From Castanea sativa (Eukaryota > Streptophyta > Magnoliopsida > Fagales > Fagaceae), in contig NC_134018.1 in assembly GCF_040712315.1 (NCBI RefSeq), forward strand, positions 13,102,835 to 13,166,834: a stretch of 64,000 nucleotides of DNA, written 5' to 3'. This document shows positions 11,323-22,716 of this stretch, one piece after another; the stretch's first letter is position 1, and each line of letters starts with the position of its first letter. The notes below the pieces were generated by a model. That model ran no database searches. It was not told the origin of the DNA and saw only the letters and a program-made list of their open reading frames with translations. The translations under genes and the position numbers were made by a program.

Positions 11323-12106
11323 TAAGTATTGACTAGGTCTTGCTTGCGTTGCCATCATCATCAACATGTTTCCATTGTATTTGTCGCCACGCCACCACCA
11401 CGTTCCTTCTCCACCTTCTTCTTCTTCTTTCTTATTCGGCTCCCACAGATTATAAAAAAATGTTTCTTTCTTCTGCTTCTTTTTCGACATGTCTTTTCGC
11501 TTCTTTTCAATCTTTCTTTTTAGTACTGGTGTAATCATTAATGTTACAGACAACCCACCAACGTGAGCTTCATTTCAAGATTCAAACTTTTTTTTAATAG
11601 AAAAATAAACTTCTTATTATCATTTTATACCTGACTGGCTGGCTGACCCACAGAAAAAAGTTTAGAGCTATACAATTTTCACAACCTTTTGCAACAGTTA
11701 TATTATGGTAAAGTGTAATTGGTGAAAAATTAACACTATAATTTTTAAGATTTTATTTTTGTAAGACTTCCATGCATCGTACAGGTTAATGACTAATAAT
11801 CAATATAGAATAAATATTTTTATTTTTTAATATAAACAGCATTTCTTTTTAATATAAATAGCATTTTAAACTAATTAGACCTTGATTGTGTTTGAGTATG
11901 TGGTTAATTTGTAGCTTATTTGCATAGTATTTTTCAAAAGAGAGTTTTTGGTAGTTTTTATGCTAAATATATGATAAAGTTAAAATGTTAGCTTATTTTC
12001 AACAAAAAAAAAAAAAAAATTATTAAGAAAATTTTTTCTTAAATTGAGACAAAAAGCAAAAAATTCTGCCAAACAACTTGATAGTTTGGTCATTGTACCG
12101 TGCAGG
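11323..12106. other. Spacer, no gene seen
   Basis: AT-rich sequence with CTT/TTC-rich tracts around 11400-11520 that produce serine- and phenylalanine-rich chance frames on both strands. No product was recognised. Confidence 0.4.
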
Positions 12107-12527
12107 CTATGATGCATGGATACAGATATGAGTTTGGGTACAATACAGGTACGAGTATGTGGATACAACATTTTTTGAATAACTTAGGGTACGATACGTC
12201 AGGAATACATGTATTAATAACTTATTAAATATATATATATATATTTTTTATATTGTTAAGCATTTATTTTATATATTGTTAAGCATATATCAATTAAAAA
12301 GTAATAATGGATAATAAAGTGAATCCGTGGACCTTAAATGATGTTTAGAAAACAAACCAAGACCAAAAAGAGTAAATAATAGACAACTAGGTAAATGTTC
12401 AACATTGAAACCAATATATAAACCATATAAATAAAAATTCTTACAAGTTTGGGTTATCTTTCACTATTGGGGGTTGGGTTAGAATGATATCCAAGTCATA
12501 TCATGGGTGTATCCTAGATGCATTGCT

Positions 12528-12554
12528 CTGTGTGTGTGTGTGTGTGTGTGTGTG
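12528..12554. repeat. (TG)n microsatellite
   Basis: About 13 TG units at the left boundary of the gypsy 3' LTR. This makes the exact LTR edge hard to place. Confidence 0.95.
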
Positions 12555-13797
12555 AGACTTAAATAATGCTCCCAAGTGCAAGATTGTCGCTAAGTAATAA
12601 CTCGGTAAGTACGAGGTTGAATCCACAGGGAAAAAGGAATTGATTAGCAAACCACAAGAGAATAAAACTAAAATATCAAAGTTTAATTGAAGAGATTTTT
12701 GATGGTTTAGTAAAGGTAATTTAAATAGAGAGAAAATAACAATATATTAAGGCACTAAGGTTTAGGGATTCATACACAACACATCTATTGGCAGTCTTAA
12801 CAATATTTATTTTATAACTCAACTAAAATTCATACGAATGATGATCTTAGTCGGATGATTTAACAATAAGAACTCAATAATTAATTGTCTAAGGTAGTTT
12901 CATGAAATTGATTGATTTTAGGCAAAACAAAAGTAGTGAATTAATTCGCAGGGAATACTAAACATTTAACGTGCTCGGAGTCTACAATAAATCAATGAAT
13001 TGTACAGAACTAAAAACTTTTCTAGATGAGTAAAACAATAAAAAAAACATAAAAATATAAGCATTAAACCCAATAAATAATTGTTAAGAACATACTAATA
13101 AACAGTTGGGTTTCACCCTTGCCTTAGCAAGGCTTCTAGCAAGCCATAATACTCTAAAAACTGTAAAGAAACTTTAAGAACACCTAAATTATGTTCTAAA
13201 GCAGCTCCCCTCTGAATGTTGCCCTAAAGAGCCTTTAAATAAGTCAAGGAATCCTATTACAAGTTGAATTCCCATTTTGAGAAAATCCCAAGTTTTTTAG
13301 GCTTCATTTAATCGACGTTTTTTGGCTTAATTAACTTCAGAATTAGGACTTTGGATAAGCTAGAAAGTTGTATCCCTTTAAGTTAGCTTTTTCAGCCCAA
13401 CTTGAATCATCTCAATTCAACATCTGAACCGAAAGTTGTGCTCCAAATACTAACTAGTGTGCAGGTTGGAATCCTAATCCGAATTGGACTTGAATTTGGT
13501 ACAAATTTCCTTTGATTCCTTGCACCAATTGGACTTGAATTTAATTGTGTTAGCCTTCTTTGAATTCATCATGGCCCTTATAAAATTAAAATCCATTAGA
13601 TTTCTTCTTTGTACAAATCCACTTATTTAATTTCATCATCCTACAAAAAACAAATCCATGCATTAAAATTCAATTAAGCACAAAATTAATTATTTAGCAT
13701 TATTCCAAAACCAACTATAAAATGCAAGAATTAACTCAAAATAAGTATAATAATACTTTCTAATAATGATATAAATATGCAAAATTAAGCTATTATC
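12555..13797 (-). repeat. Gypsy 3' LTR
   Basis: The right edge AAGCTATTATCA matches the outer edge of the other LTR at 17763, and similarity is clear through 13390-13797 against 17340-17763. In transcription direction it begins TGATAATAGCTTAATT, directly after the purine-containing AGTTGGAGAATT, which may be the polypurine tract. The left edge is blurred by the TG microsatellite. Length about 1.24 kb. Confidence 0.65.
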
Positions 13798-15461
13798 AAA
13801 TTCTCCAACTAGCTCATTGCTAGTCCCTAGCAATTTAAACGACTCAAGACAAAGACACAAAATAACAAAAAATTATTACTTTAGTAGAAATAGTTAATCA
13901 AAGGTCAAAACACTAACAACCACTAAAGATATTCCACATACGATCAATACTCAGTGCGTGAATAGTTTAGCCAACACAAACACAACCTTAGTCTTAAGAT
14001 AAAATATGGCTTGAATTTCTATCCAAAGTTATGTTTCAACTCAAATCTCACAGTTGTCAACAATCAACAAATAAAATCACTCCGAAAAGGGTGTAACACT
14101 CTCAAACATATGTGAGCAGAATAATGTAGAACAAAAACTAATATCTCACATATAAATAAGATAAAGAATTGTGAAGCAAAATAAAGGACATTTATAGTCT
14201 CATAAAAAGATTCCAAACACTAAGAATATTACACCACACGCATTAATTATTCATGTCAAGATCCAAACCATACCTTCCTTAAGATCAAATAGGACTTTCA
14301 TTGGGATGTAATGTAGGGTAAAGAGGAGGAATTTAGAACAAAGGGTATAGGTAAAAATAAAAAGTGTTCCCAAGAATAATTAGAGAGACAACTTCTTTTG
14401 AATATGTGACAATTGATTTATCCTCTCAAGTTTCTTGAATATTGCACTTTCACTTTCTCTCCTTTTTTTTTCTTCAAAATTTCATTGACAAATTCATTCT
14501 CTATTTCTTCCTCTTTCACATTCCTTTTTTTTTGTCAACATTTTTCCTTTTCTATTTATGACTTTTTTTTTTTTTTGAGTGACTCCTTTTCTTCAACTAT
14601 TTCACCACAAAATAAGACAATTTGATTGCATTCATTCTTGAAACACTTTAGGAAAGGGTTTGAGAAAGAATGGCTAAAATAATAGGCTCAAATGGGTGAC
14701 TAGCGGTAATGTATCAAGAAAGAAAATAATAAAGGCTCAAAATTAACAAAGATGGCCTAAAATCATCTCTTAAGGATTGGGATAGTTCTTCAAAATCCAT
14801 GACTTTAATATATTCAAGTGTGCATAAAATTGATGGATTCTTAGCATTTGACCAAATCAAAGAATAATGAGACTAAGCAATAACAAAGTTATGTGCTTCC
14901 AAATGAAAAATGAGATTAAAAGAAAATAATCCTCTAAAAAAAAATGAATGGCTCAAGAACTCACTTGGGTTATAGTCTCTACATTTTATTTTCAAGATTT
15001 TTAAAGTCATCTCTATCTCTCAACCAAGATACATGTTCATATGGCTAAAATGCATGTGCATAATAATTGAGCATGAAAAACAGTGGAATTCTTTAAATAG
15101 AAGTAACATAAAGAACTTTGATTTAAAACTCTTGCTAAAGCAACACTTTTTTTTTTTTTTTGTTGAAAATTGGACTAAAAGAAAAACAAAAATCACCAAA
15201 AATAACCAAAAAAAAAAACAAAAATTAAACTAAATGCAAATCATCTCAAGTTCCTCCCCCGAGCCTTAAAACTTACATTGTCCTCAATGATAACAAGCAA
15301 AAACAATATAGAGTAAAGATTATAGAGAGTACCTTGAAGAGATGAAGCTAAATGAACAAAGAAAAACTTTAACACCTGCAAAAGGTGTTAGAAAACAAAA
15401 CAAAACAAAAAAAAAAAAAACACACACACACACAATCTAAACTACGACACAAATACTAATG
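13798..15461. other. Noncoding 3' region of the gypsy element
   Basis: Lies between the integrase end and the 3' LTR. It holds T-rich and A-rich tracts and a (CA)n run near 15419-15436. No env-like or other product is recognisable on either strand. Confidence 0.5.
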
Positions 15462-16487
15462 CTAATTACTTAGCAAGTCTTGATAAATGGGATCCTCCAA
15501 ATTAATGGATTCCTCCTCTTGTGAAAAATTATCAAGAAATGGCTTAAGACGTTGTCCATTCACCTTTAATATGTTATCATTCTTAGGATTTTCAATTTCT
15601 ATGGCACCATGTGGGAAAACATTTTTAATAATGAAAGGTCCAATCCATCTAGATCTCAATTTTCAGGGGGAACAAATGTAACCTAGAATTATACAAAAGA
15701 ACTTTTTGAGATGGTTCAAAAGATTTCCTTAAAATTTTTTTGTCATGAAAAACTTTCATTCTTTCTTTAGAAATTCTAGAATTCTCATATACATCACGCC
15801 GAATTTCTTCCAACTCATTCAATTGCAATTTTCTCAATGAACTAGTCTTGTCTAAGTTAAAGTTAAACATCTTTATTGCCCAATATAATTTATGTTCCAA
15901 TTCCACAGGCAAGTGACAAGCTTTACCATAAACAAGTCTATAGAGAGACATACCAAGAATATTTTTAGAGAAATGATATGTCCACAACATTTTTACAACA
16001 TTTTTACAACAAATCCTAAGTGGCAAGTTGTTACTGGTTGTTATTGTTGGGACAAAAAAGTAATCTTAGTATTAAATTCAAATTTGAACCTATAACAACT
16101 AACCACCTATGATTTGTTGTAAAATTGTTGTAAAAATGTTGTGGACGTAGCACCTCTCATATTTTTATAGGTAGTGCGGTAAGCCTAAAGTGCATCATTC
16201 AACATCAAAGACCAATCTTTAAGATTTGGGTTAACTGTCTTTTCCAAAATTTGTTTAGTCTCCCTAGATGGTTTGTCATTGTCCTTTAAATAAATCCTAT
16301 GAGTACAAACCAATGGACTAAGTCCTTTAATGTTAGCCATGTTCCTTACCATGACACCCATATGTTTACTCAAAACATTTAATAACTTACATTCTTGTAA
16401 GGAGTCAAGTTCAGAAGATATTACCATAGGAAAAGTCTCATTGGTTCCTAGAAAAGTATACATGAGATCATTTGGCCAAGGCTTCAA
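15462..16487 (-). pseudogene. Gypsy pol remnant: RT leader fused to integrase C-terminal half
   Basis: The minus-strand frame reads LKPLP-type leader sequence (MKPWPNDLMYTFLG), then NIKGLSPLVCTHRIYLKDNDKPSRET. It jumps straight to KQILEKTVNPNLKDWSL, a late integrase motif, so RT, RNase H and the integrase HHCC and most of the core are deleted. A TAG replaces the Trp of the LNDALWAYRT motif near 16185. After a 191-bp MITE the integrase resumes as [20 protein letters not shown] and [19 protein letters not shown] frameshift near 15655 precedes [20 protein letters not shown], the GPF/Y-type module that ends plant gypsy integrases, followed by LEDPIY. Nonfunctional. Confidence 0.82.
15968..16158. 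mobile_element. 191-bp MULE-type MITE inside gypsy integrase
   Basis: The inverted ends are GAGAAATGATATGTCCACAA on the left and, on the opposite strand, GAGAGGTGCTACGTCCACAA on the right. Both continue into CATTTTTACAAC repeats. The element is flanked by a perfect 9-bp target duplication ATATTTTTA at 15959-15967 and 16159-16167, the length expected for Mutator-like elements. Removing it with one duplication copy restores the integrase frame across TTYKNILGMS. Confidence 0.88.
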
Positions 16488-16691
16488 CTCCTATTTAGAT
16501 ACTTGCTTACTAGATGGCAACAAATTTATCTCACAAGGTGGCAACTCCTCATATTTCAATTTCCAATTGCTCACTTCCAATTCTTGTGCAGGAGACAATG
16601 AATGTATGCAATTTCAAAATTCTCATCAAAGTTAAAATCGCATGAATTAACTAAACAAGTTTCTAATATTTGGTATTAAACAATGTTTCAA

Positions 16692-17300
16692 TCAAGTTAG
16701 CTTCATGCACATCCTCTTCATCCCTAGTTTGCTTACAATTATTAAAATATTAAGCTCAAGGGTCATATTGCCAAAAGATAATTTTAAGACCCCACTTCTA
16801 CAATTTATTAGTGCATTAGAAGTTGCAAGAAATGGGCATCCTAAAATCACCGATATTTGAGAATTAGCATTAGAAACAGGATATATGTCCAAAATAATAA
16901 AATCAACAGGAAAATAAAATTTGTCCACTTGAACCAAAGCATCTTCAACAATACCCTTAGGAACAATCACAAATCAATTGGCAAGTTGTAAAATTATGGA
17001 AGTGGGTTTTAACTCGCCTAGACCTAATTGCTCATACACTAAATACGGCAAAAGAGTCACACTTGCCCTAAGATCAAGCAAAACTTTCTCTATTTTTGAA
17101 TTACTAATCACACATGAAATAGTGGGACAACTTGGATCTTTAAACTTTGGAGGTCTATTGTTTTGAATGATTGCACTAACTTGTTTAGTCAAAAATGCCT
17201 TCTTATGTATATTAAGCTTACGCTTAACAGTACACAAATTTTTCAAAAATTTAGCATATGATGGAATTTACTTTATGGCATCCAAAAGAGGGATGTCCAC
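16692..17300 (-). pseudogene. Gypsy gag end and aspartic protease remnant
   Basis: On the minus strand: VDIPLLDAIK-type gag end, then NLCTVKRKLNIHKKAFLTKQ, then the protease region GCPTISC-like PSCPTISCVI. The usual active-site DLGAS appears as DLRAS (Gly to Arg). Downstream are LGLGELKPTSIILQLAN, a stop near 16973, VPKGIVEDALVQVDKFYFPV, ILGCPFLATSNALINCRSG and LKLSFGNMTLELNI. These are the retroviral-type protease (RVP) motifs of plant gypsy elements that process Gag-Pol. The stop and the active-site change show it is dead. Confidence 0.8.
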
Positions 17301-17339
17301 TTTAACTTGCTTAAGCACTTCAAGGCTTCACTTAGGCTT

Positions 17340-17763
17340 CCCTTTAAGTAAGCTTTCCATCCTAACTTGAATCATCTCAATTGGACATCTGAACCGAAAG
17401 TTATACTCCAAATACTAACTAGCGTGCAGGCTGGAATCCTAATCTGAATTGGACTTGGATTTGATGCAAATTTCCTTTGATTCCTTGCTTCAATTGGACT
17501 TGAATTTAATTGGGTTGGCATTCTTTAACTTTATCATGGCCCTTATAAAATTAAAATCCATTAGATTTCTTCTTTGTACAAATTCACTTATTTAATTTCA
17601 TCATCATACAAAAAATAAATTCACTCATTAAAATTCAATTAAGTACAAAATTAATTATTTAGCATTATTCCAAAGCCAACTATAAAATGCATGAATTAAC
17701 TCAAAATAAGTATGATAATACTTTCTAATAATGATATAAATATGCCGAATTAAGCTATTATCA
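17340..17763 (-). repeat. Truncated gypsy 5' LTR
   Basis: Matches the 3' LTR from CCCTTTAAGT through AAGCTATTATCA with scattered differences. It then runs without PBS directly into gag-like sequence, so about two thirds of the LTR and the leader have been lost. Confidence 0.7.
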
Positions 17764-17912
17764 TGTATAAATGACCGGGTATGTATCTTAGAGCTATCTA
17801 GTTCAATACGTATCGGATATGGTACGTGTGCAAAAATTGAGTATCCGTGCATCCTAGTATGCAAGTGAAAGACACCAGCTAAAAAGCTCTCTTCTTTTGG
17901 GTGCTATGAATT

Positions 17913-19259
17913 ATGTAGTGGTGTTTTGTATTTGCTGAAGATCACCTAATTCCTGGAAATTAGGAGCTCTTCTATATAGTTTCAAGTTGTAATTTATGTT
18001 CAGATAGAAAAGAGCTTGAAAGCACAGGCTACACAATAACATGTCCAAGAAAGTTATAATGCTCCAAAAGCATAATATAAATACCAGAAAATATAGGACA
18101 ATAAAAGCATAACATATGTAGCGGTGTTCTGTATTTGTTGAAGATCACCTAATTCCTGGAAATTAAGAGCTCTTCTATTTAGTTTTAAGTTGTAATTTAT
18201 GTTCAAACAAAAAAGAGCTTGAAAACATAGGCTATACAATTACATGTACAGGAAAGTTATAATCTATGAAGCACGGGTGTGTTTTCGGATTTGGGTACGG
18301 GTGCGGGTACGAGTGCGGGACTTGTTAATTTTTGAAAAAGTAGGGTGCAGTGGGGTGCGGGGATTAAAAAATTATTAGAAATATTTTTATTTATATTTTT
18401 AATATATTGCTAAATAAAAAATGAGTAATGAATTAATACAACCAAGTCACAAATCACAATGAGTAATAATTATTAACTAAATAAAAAATCAAACCAAGTC
18501 ACAACATTATTACATTACAGCTTATATAAAAAATTAAAATAAAATAAAAAAATCAGATCACATCATCACAGAAACCTAAGATTGAAAAACTAAGAGTGTG
18601 AGAGCTATGAAAAAAGTCAGAGTATGTAAGAGCTATGAAAAACTAACATTGAAAGCTTGAGATTGATACCTAAGGGGAGACGGAAAGTGAGAGTGAGAGT
18701 GAGTTGAGACTTGAGAGTGTGAGAGTGAGTTGAGATTTGAGAGTGTGAGAGTGAGTTCACTGAGTTGAGACATGAGGCATGGAGCACAACACGAGCACAG
18801 AGACTAGAGAGGCAGAGAGTGGGAGAGAGCTGAAGTGTGAAGCCTGAAGATGAGAAGAACTGATATAGGGTTTTTGTGATTTTGTCCAAACGATGCATTT
18901 TGCACCTTTTTTTTTAAAAAAAATTTCGGCCAAACGGTGTGTTTCGCACCTTTTTTTTTTTTTTTGAATTTCGGCCTATATCGGTTGGTTCGGCACCAGT
19001 ATTGATGGTTGCAGCCGATTCGGTCCGAATTGGCACGAATCGACTTGATTTCGCGCTCGTCGGCCCGACTTGGCAGGCATTACGTCGAGAAAAAAAAAGG
19101 GACACGACATCGAAGTGTAGGCAACAGCATTGCCCACTGCACCCTGTGTCGGGTCGCGTTGGACGCGGGTTTGGCAGCCGAAATGCCGCATCGGTGCTTC
19201 ATAAGTTATAATGCTCCAAAAGCATAATATAAATAAGTGAAAAGATAGGACAATAAAAA
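17913..19259. repeat. 202-bp tandem duplication, second copy split by an insertion
   Basis: Unit 1 is 17913-18114. Unit 2 starts at 18115 with ATGTAGCGGTGTTCTGTATT and is interrupted at 18264-19202. Its remainder continues at 19203 with AAGTTATAATGCTCCAAAAG and ends near 19259. The units share GAAGATCACCTAATTCCTGG and GTTGTAATTTATGTTCA with scattered substitutions. No coding capacity is visible. Confidence 0.85.
18264..19202. mobile_element. 939-bp MULE-like nonautonomous element
   Basis: The element starts CTATGAAGCACGGGTGTG and ends GCATCGGTGCTTCAT, giving a short terminal inverted repeat. A perfect AAGTTATAAT lies on both sides (18254-18263 and 19203-19212), a 9-10-bp target duplication of Mutator type. 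Unit 1 of the surrounding tandem duplication preserves the empty site. The interior has GAGAGTGTGAGAGTGAG-type minirepeats at 18680-18770 and a GC-richer 3' third. No transposase is encoded. Confidence 0.8.
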
Positions 19260-19787
19260 TTTTGGGAAGATTATTAATAAATTGCCTATTTGAATCATTT
19301 TAAGCTTGAAATCAAAGAGATGAGCTGATATATAACTTGCAGAAGAAAATAAATGATTTTCTTTCCCTAATGGATCTTTAATAAAAGAAGAAATCATGAA
19401 AAGAAAAAATTAAAAAGAGTGGTGCTCATCTGGTTGGAGTTGGGCTGCCTAGAAGGAAACTTGAAATTATTTTATTACTTACCATAATTCTGAATATTTA
19501 AAAGTATTATGGAAATTCTACTTGTAGCATTTTAATTTAAATTAGAAAAAATATATCCATATAAAGAAGAAATTAAAATATATTACCATGATTTCAATAT
19601 CATTGCGCCAACTTCATGCCTAGAAACTCAATGCATACATGACACTATGGGCACACCTAGAAATTAAAAATCTATTTTAAAACGCAGGTAACTCAAAACT
19701 CTAATCTCTCACAATTTCAAACCCATTATGGGTAATTCAAAACTTTTTCAATCCTAACTCACAATCATGACACTCAATTATTACAAA
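19260..19787. other. Spacer, no gene seen
   Basis: AT-rich sequence with no recognisable product, repeat edge or RNA gene. Confidence 0.4.
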
Positions 19788-22445
19788 CTAGTAAATTTCC
19801 CGTACAATGCACGGATAATGTTATAATGTTTTATGTAAATTTGTTTTTGGAAAATATTATACATATTATAGCAAATTTATTATAAAACTTTGTTAATAAT
19901 GAGTTCATCATAAAAAGTAACAATTATAAATGACACGCATATATTTATTATAATTATTTTGTTCAAGTAATGAGTAATAATGAAAACAACTTGAAGTAAT
20001 ATTGTATAATAAAAGTTGATAAAAGCATATTAATCCATTCTATATTATTGATTTTTATTATGTGATGTAATAAAAAACTTCATTACGATTTTTTTCTTCA
20101 ATGCTTTGTTATTGTGGTATGGTGGCGCTTGTTATCATCATCAGTTTCTCCATTTTCAACATTTGAAATTTAGTCCGTCCATATTTGTTCAATTTTTGAG
20201 CTTTCATCATTTTTTTCCTTTTGTTGCATCATTTGTGTTAATTACTAATGAATTGGCACTGAGAGATTCTTGATTAGATCTTACAAAGTTTGGACTTTGT
20301 CGCTAAGATTTTTCATAGGTATTTGTGTTTATATTAAATTTCAATGACGTAATAGTTTTTTGTTAATTTTGGAATAGTGCAGCAAAAAGAATTAACATAG
20401 CATGTTGAATTGTGTTTTTTTTTTTTTCTTCCATATCTTTTTATCATTTGAATGCGCATAAAAAATCTTAGCAACTATGTAATTTTCAAAACCATCTTTT
20501 AAATTGAATTCATTCAAATGAAGTAGAGAAATCCATTTTTTTCCTTTTTTTTTTTCAAATCACGTGGGATTCCTTCTCCAATATCAATATTTTTACAATA
20601 ATTTAAATAAATTGTACCTTAGTTTATTTTTCAGCAAGATCTCGATCTTGTAGATTTATTTAGGATTTTCTTGGCATCTTGATCAAATATCACAAACTTT
20701 GTTTTATTTGTTGCATTACAAACTTCAATTTGAATCCTATATCTAAAGTAGTTCGCAATTGTATATATATAGTAGTTATAGTGAGATAAATATATTATAA
20801 ATATTTGGAGAGTATGTAATTAATGTGAGTGCCTCTAACTTTGGGATAAAAAGATTTATTTTTGTTTTATATTTTACACACCAAAATGATCATGTTTGTA
20901 ATTTGACATTCATTTCACAAAGTACGCACAAAATGTAATACCAACTCATTATTGTATCAATGTTACTGATTATTGCAATACCCTAGCAATTCACATCTTG
21001 CAATGAACTTTGAAATTAATATGTATTAGTTTTTTAATGTAAATAATATGATCTATTACTATTTTTTTACATAAATTAATATGTATTAACAAACATTTTT
21101 TGTAGGATCTCATTCAATGCATTTTATCTTTACTGTCTTCATATTATTTAAAGATAATTCCTCCTATGAAAATTGTTTTGCATGTATTTTTGGTATTTTT
21201 TGTATAGGATCATGCTTTTGACCATTCCTATCATTGAATTTTTTTAAAGAAAATATTAAGTTAATTGCATTTTGTGAGATAGTATATGCTATTTATTATA
21301 CTTTTTTGTTATTATAAATTTTAGAAATATGCACTTGTCAATTATTTCAGCAACCTGAGGAATCTCAAGATTTATATATATTTTTGTTGCACTGGTCGAT
21401 GATAGAGAATTTGTCTGCATAAATTGCATAGAATATTATTAATAGACAAAAGCATATTGAATTGAAATTGGGGAAAAAAGTAGAGATATTTCATGAGAAT
21501 AAGATTTTCTATAAGTATCATCTATAAGTGGGGGAGGAAGAAAAGAGTTTGTAAGAGGGTAAGAGTTTTTGCTTTGATTTACACATGGAAATGACGTGGG
21601 AATGGTCAACTTGGGTCATAATATGTAAGGTAAAAACTGGGCCTGAGTTTTTCATAAGGTTTGATCTACTTTTAAAAAGTAATCAATTTTAAAGTGAATA
21701 ACTTTTGGTCTAATTGTCAAGAACAGCTCATATCAATATAATAGTAAAAATAAGTTACTATGATCTTTTGGATAACAGTAAAAAAAACTTAATAAAAAGA
21801 GGTAAAAATACTAAATTTATATAATAATAAAAATAAGTTACTATAATTTATTGGGTAATAGTAAAAAAAAACTTAATGAAAAAGGTAAAAAAAGGTAAAA
21901 AAAGGTAAAAAATGTTAAATGCAATAAGTTACTATGATCTATAGAGTAATAGTAAAAAAAAAAAAAAAAAACTTAATAAAAAGAGGTAAAAAATGCTAAA
22001 TTTATATAATAGTAAAAATAAGTTACTATGATCTATTGGGTAACAGTAAAAAAAACTTAATGAAAAAAGGTAAAAATAAGTTACTATGATCTATTGGGTA
22101 ATAGTAAAAAAAAAAAACTTAATATTAAGAGGTAAAAAATGCTAAATTTATATAATAGTAAAAATAAGTTACTATAATTTATTGGGTAACAGTAAAAAAA
22201 ACTTAATGAAAAAAGGTAAAAAAATGTTAAATGCAATAAGTTACTATGATCTATAGAGTAATAGTAAAAAAAAACTTAATAAAAAGAGGTAAAAAATGCT
22301 AAATTTATATAATAGTAAAAATAAGTTACTATGATTTATTGTGTAACAGTAAAAAAAACTTAATGAAAAAAGGTAGAAAATGTTAAATGCAATATTAGAG
22401 TGTCACGTGATAGAATCTCATACATTCTCACATGAGACCTCTACT

Positions 22446-22452
<7 letters not shown>
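19788..22452. mobile_element. Dispersed ACTAGT-ended repeat, long copy
   Basis: Begins ACTAGTAAATTTCCCGTACA, continues ATGCACGGATAATG, and ends with CATGAGACCTCTACTTATAT. The same beginning and end bracket a 1.05 kb relative at 60868-61922, so these are two copies of one nonautonomous family. This copy is about 2.7 kb, longer because of extra AT-rich sequence and an expanded tandem array near its end. No coding capacity was found. The class is unresolved. Confidence 0.6.
21731..22393. repeat. Tandem array of about 8 units of 72-100 bp, partly dimeric
   Basis: Each unit contains AATAAGTTACTATGATCTAT, then GGGTAA(C/T)AGTAAAAAAAAC, TTAATGAAAAAAGGTAAAAA or TTAATAAAAAGAGGTAAAAA, and ATG(C/T)TAAAT. 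Two unit types, one ending TGCTAAATTTATATAATAG and one ending TGTTAAATGCAATAAG, alternate to form roughly 155-bp dimers. The related element at 60868 has a single unit. Confidence 0.8.

Positions 22453-22502
<50 letters not shown>
22447..22502. repeat. (AT)n microsatellite
   Basis: About 27 AT units with one AC interruption, immediately after the end of the dispersed repeat. Confidence 0.95.
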
Positions 22503-22504
<2 letters not shown>

Positions 22505-22716
22505 ATTGATTTCCAATATACGTGGGTACTCACACTAATAAATCAACATACTCTCAAACTTGAATTAAAAAAAAAAAAAAAAAAAAACTCTCTCGAACTG
22601 ATCGGTGCTTTCACACTACGAAAATGAACAAACTCTTAACTCACTCAATTTTCAAACACAATCAAAAGGGCCACTTTGGGCCAAAGCCCTTATTTGACCG
22701 AAGCCACCCTAACTAC

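Larger units (their letters stand above)
12555..17763 (-). mobile_element. Ty3/gypsy element with deleted interior
   Basis: Read on the minus strand the order is truncated 5' LTR (17340-17763), end of gag and aspartic protease (16692-17300), a few RT-leader codons fused to integrase (15462-16487), a 1.6 kb noncoding stretch, and the 3' LTR (about 12555-13797). PBS, most of gag, most of RT and all of RNase H are missing. The right edge ...GCTATTATCA (TGATAATAGC on the minus strand) is an LTR start and recurs at 13797. The coding order and the noncoding gap before the 3' LTR fit an Athila/Tat-type gypsy element, which is an inference. Only about 5.2 kb remain. Confidence 0.75.
12107..17857. mobile_element. 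Possible MULE-like nonautonomous element hosting a gypsy insertion
   Basis: The left edge CTATGATGCATGGATAC and the inverted right edge GTATCCGTGCATCCTAG form a possible terminal inverted repeat. It is related to the ends of the better supported element at 18264 (CTATGAAGCACGGGTG). If real, the original element was only about 0.5 kb and was later filled by the gypsy element between about 12.53 and 17.76 kb. No 9-bp target duplication could be found at these edges, so the call stays weak. Confidence 0.35.

Noticed and set aside
11239..11553. Lysine-rich and serine/phenylalanine-rich frames on both strands
   Set aside because: Low-complexity CTT/GAA tracts next to a MITE give open frames on both strands.
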